From contig DUGE01000009.1 in the NCBI GenBank assembly GCA_013331595.1, positions 1 through 6,482 of the forward strand: DNA of 6,482 nt, in the 5' to 3' direction. Position 1 is the first letter of the stretch. Every line of letters begins with the position of its first letter. This stretch comes from Microcaldota archaeon. GTDB lineage: Archaea > Micrarchaeota > Micrarchaeia > Norongarragalinales > UBA10210. Of this stretch, positions 4,671-6,482 are shown piece after piece. A program made the position numbers and the translations under genes. The notes beneath the pieces were generated by a model. The model was not told the origin of the DNA. It ran no database searches and was given only the letters and a program-made list of their open reading frames with translations.

Positions 4671-4910
4671 GTGGAATTCGCAGTCGTGAAAAAAACCGCG
4701 AGCGGGAATTACGTCCTCCGGGCGGTTGGAGACAACCCCGGCGGCATAGAAAGAAGGTACGTATACCGGATGCACAAGAAAGCCGCGGTCGTTTTCGACA
4801 CAATAGCAAGAATAGCCAGGCCGTTGTACTTGGCCGAGAGCCTTCAAGGCGAACTGGTTGAAGGGGAAAAGCTTTACTCGAAAGATGCTGATTTGGAAGA
4901 ACAAGGTTAG
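4671..4910 (+). CDS. gar1: H/ACA ribonucleoprotein subunit Gar1
   Basis: Small beta-barrel protein of 79 aa that binds the pseudouridine synthase Cbf5 in H/ACA guide RNPs and helps substrate release in rRNA pseudouridylation. The N-terminus reads MEFAVVKKTASGNYVLRA, like the archaeal Gar1 start. The core follows the Gar1 pattern of a 'VFDxxxRIARPLYLAE' strand followed by LVEGEKLYSKD, although the usual Gly-rich FG.V segment is diverged, so this is a short, divergent member. The start is GTG 4671, with AGAGGT (4656-4661) 9 bases upstream. Placement directly before tfb is a recurrent archaeal gene order and strengthens the call. Confidence 0.8.
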   Translation: MEFAVVKKTASGNYVLRAVGDNPGGIERRYVYRMHKKAAVVFDTIARIARPLYLAESLQGELVEGEKLYSKDADLEEQG

Positions 4911-4929
4911 TAAGTAAGAGGTGTTGCAC

Positions 4930-5829
4930 GTGAAATGCCCTGAATGCGCAAGCTTGAAAATCAAGAAAGACTCCGAACGCGGAGAAACCGTATGCTTAAG
5001 CTGTGGCCTTGTAATCGAGGAAAACATGGTGCAGGAAGGCCCGGAATGGCGCGCATTTGATGCCGAGCAAAGGGCCACGCGCGCACGCGCAGGAGCGCCC
5101 TTGAAGTACATGAGCCCCAACAGGGGTTTGGTTACCGAAATCGACCAGTACAACCGCGACACGCGCGGGGGCAAAATCGCACCCTCACAGCAAGCGCAAC
5201 TATACAGGATGCGAAAATGGCACAAGCGGGCGTCCATTTCGAACAGCATCGAACGCAATCTCGCCATCGCATTGACTGAGCTCAACCGCATCTGCTCCCA
5301 CTTGGGCTTGCCGGAAATCATCCGCGAAAGCTCTGCATTGCTCTACAGGAAATGCGTTGAAAAAGGCCTCATACGCGGAAGGCAGATTGAAAGCGTCGTT
5401 TCTGCGGTTACATACGCCATTTGCAGGAAGTACGGCATTCCAAGGACTCTCGACGAGATTGCATCTGTTGCTGAAATCCCGAAGAAGGAAATCGGCCGCA
5501 CTTACAGGCTGATTACACAAGAGTTGGGCTTGAAAATCCCTTTGACCAACCCGCAGTTCTACCTGACGCGCTTCGTCACTTCGCTCAAGCTCAGCGGAGC
5601 AACGCAAAAGAAGGCACAGGAAATCCTAGAACAGGCAATGGCCAAAGGCCTTATCAGCGGACGGGGGCCAATGGGCGTTGCCGCAGCTGCAGTGTACATC
5701 GCTTCGGTGCTGACGGGCGAGAGAAGGACTCAGAAGGAAGTTGCCGACTGCGCCGGCGTGACGGAAGTTACAATCCGCAACCGCTACCGCGAGCTCAAGA
5801 AAGCCTTGCAGTTGAAGGTCAGCATCTAG
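4930..5829 (+). CDS. tfb: Transcription initiation factor TFB (TFIIB homologue)
   Basis: General transcription factor of 299 aa that joins the TBP-TATA complex, contacts the BRE and recruits RNA polymerase. The N-terminal zinc ribbon has C3, C6, C22 and C25 (C-x2-C-x15-C-x2-C). It is followed by the B-reader/linker region with GPEWRAFDAEQR (about 37-48), then two cyclin-fold repeats (roughly 100-195 and 200-298). The second ends in VTEVTIRNRYRELKKAL, the conserved BRE-contacting helix region. All parts are present and the length is typical. GTG 4930 is chosen because GAGGTG (4917-4922) lies 7 bases before it. The in-frame GTG 4921 overlaps that site and TTG 4924 leaves too little space. It lies 19 bases after gar1, as the last gene of the operon. 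Confidence 0.95.
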   Translation: MKCPECASLKIKKDSERGETVCLSCGLVIEENMVQEGPEWRAFDAEQRATRARAGAPLKYMSPNRGLVTEIDQYNRDTRGGKIAPSQQAQLYRMRKWHKRASISNSIERNLAIALTELNRICSHLGLPEIIRESSALLYRKCVEKGLIRGRQIESVVSAVTYAICRKYGIPRTLDEIASVAEIPKKEIGRTYRLITQELGLKIPLTNPQFYLTRFVTSLKLSGATQKKAQEILEQAMAKGLISGRGPMGVAAAAVYIASVLTGERRTQKEVADCAGVTEVTIRNRYRELKKALQLKVSI

Positions 5830-5842
5830 AAACCGGAGCCCG

Positions 5843-5864
5843 TTTCTTTTCTTTTTCACTTTCC
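5843..5864 (+). terminator. T-rich terminator after tfb
   Basis: Pyrimidine-rich tract TTTCTTTTCTTTTTCACTTT with several short U-runs begins 14 bases after the tfb stop. No strong hairpin precedes it, which is normal for archaeal U-tract termination. Confidence 0.55.
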
Positions 5865-5900
5865 TTAGCTTCAGCTTTCCACCCTCTCCTCCACAGCCAA

Positions 5901-5910
5901 TTCTTTTATT
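5901..5910 (+). promoter_or_regulatory. Probable TATA box of the 166-aa gene
   Basis: TTCTTTTATT is centred about 26 bases before ATG 5932, predicting a leaderless transcript. No ribosome-binding site is present before the ATG, which agrees. Confidence 0.45.
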
Positions 5911-5931
5911 CCTTGCCAACCGCATTACTAC

Positions 5932-6432
5932 ATGGTCGGGGAATTGATTGCAGCCGTAAGGTCAGGCAAGGAAGGCAGGGTTGCTGGAGAACTAAAACGC
6001 TTTTCAACCGACGTTTCAAAGGAAGGGCTAACAACGCTATTTCAGATCCTTGAAGGTCAACTTCCTGGTGAAGAAACAGACCGCCTTCGTTCGAAAAGAT
6101 ATAAAAACGCCCAACTCAAACGCAGGATTATCACAGGCATCGTTGCTGAACACTATCTTAGGGAAACACCAACCAACAGGGAAGGGGAGAGAGATGCATT
6201 CCGCCACTTGATTGCAACAGTCATGCTCAACTCCGAAGGCGCTGCTGATGGCCGAGTATCAGTGCCAGTTAATGAATTCATATCCAGAAACATATATGAA
6301 AAAATAAACGGCCTCATAAAGGACATGAGGCAAGGTAAACCAACGGCTCCAACATCGGGAATAGTTAATCACCTAGCAAACGGCACAACGTGGCTCAGGG
6401 AATTCGAGCTTCCCGGAACAAGAAGAGGCTGA
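5932..6432 (+). CDS. Unrecognised 166-aa protein
   Basis: Open frame of 166 codons with no family I can name. It is predicted soluble and mostly helical, with no signal peptide or membrane helix. An N-terminal helical part (about 1-50) contains VSKEGLTTLFQILEGQLPGEE. A central stretch reads RDAFRHLIATVMLNSEGA (about 87-104), with a DAFRH core that superficially recalls the DAFRHA motif found in some toxin-associated and phage-associated domains. The C-terminal part is INGLIKDMRQG and TTWLREFELPG. The match is too short to transfer a function. Codon use looks like the neighbours, with no obvious sign of recent transfer. It stands alone behind the tfb terminator with its own promoter. Confidence 0.7.
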   Translation: MVGELIAAVRSGKEGRVAGELKRFSTDVSKEGLTTLFQILEGQLPGEETDRLRSKRYKNAQLKRRIITGIVAEHYLRETPTNREGERDAFRHLIATVMLNSEGAADGRVSVPVNEFISRNIYEKINGLIKDMRQGKPTAPTSGIVNHLANGTTWLREFELPGTRRG

Positions 6433-6444
6433 AATGCAAATCAC

Positions 6445-6482
6445 GCATTTTAACGATGAATGCAAAAGGTAAATCCCACATG
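6445..6482 (+). promoter_or_regulatory. Possible promoter and start codon of a gene running off the window
   Basis: CATTTTAAC (6445-6453) is TATA-like and lies about 31 bases before an ATG formed by the last three bases (6480-6482), the same spacing seen for leaderless genes here. ATG triplets at 6456 and 6460 are other options. The gene itself is outside the window. Confidence 0.25.

Noticed and set aside
4362..5321. 319-codon minus-strand open frame over S8e, gar1 and tfb
   Set aside because: It lies antisense to three well-supported genes, crosses their boundaries, and has a Cys/Phe-rich composition with no domain pattern.
1..6482. CRISPR array or defence system
   Set aside because: No spaced direct repeats and no cas-like, restriction or toxin-antitoxin genes were seen.

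Overview
The window is archaeal. It holds an archaeal/eukaryotic-type set of information-processing genes (ribosomal protein S8e, the H/ACA RNP protein Gar1 and transcription factor B), TATA-like boxes about 25-30 bases before many starts, a tRNA-Trp interrupted by an intron at the classic archaeal position 37/38, and a tRNA 3' end with no encoded CCA. The lineage cannot be fixed from 6.5 kb. Compact spacing and relaxed intron structures would fit an uncultivated small-genome (DPANN-like) archaeon, but that is inference.

Layout. 1-1002: a 1.0-kb IS5-type insertion sequence with 15-bp terminal inverted repeats and one DDE transposase. Its left repeat coincides with the first base of the window. 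1003-1049: a short hydrophobic open frame on the minus strand that the IS appears to interrupt. 1121-1366 (minus): tRNA-Trp(CCA) with a 175-nt, highly structured intron that carries a probable box C/D guide against the tRNA's own C34. 1401-1410: an AT-rich box that can serve both the tRNA and the divergent gene. 1433-2041: a two-TM protein with a bacterial-type PH domain. 2112-2807: ribonuclease HII, whose GRG motif is split by a 33-nt in-frame insert with two stop codons. The insert folds as a near-canonical bulge-helix-bulge (BHB) and reads as a spliced mini-intron. 2825-3292 (minus): an unrecognised 155-aa protein. 3393-4073 (minus): a five-TM protein resembling the CmpX/TM-helix (MscS-like) family, with an unusually long structured leader. 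4260-5829: an S8e-gar1-tfb operon. 5932-6432: an unrecognised 166-aa protein.

How they fit together. The S8e-Gar1-TFB operon joins ribosome assembly, guide-RNA-directed RNA modification and transcription initiation. RNase HII has all four catalytic acidic residues and a C-terminal PCNA-binding motif, so it probably acts in primer or ribonucleotide removal once spliced. The main observation is that two genes about 750 bp apart, tRNA-Trp and rnhB, both seem to need the archaeal tRNA-splicing machinery, and the rnhB intron cuts the codon of a near-invariant active-site arginine.
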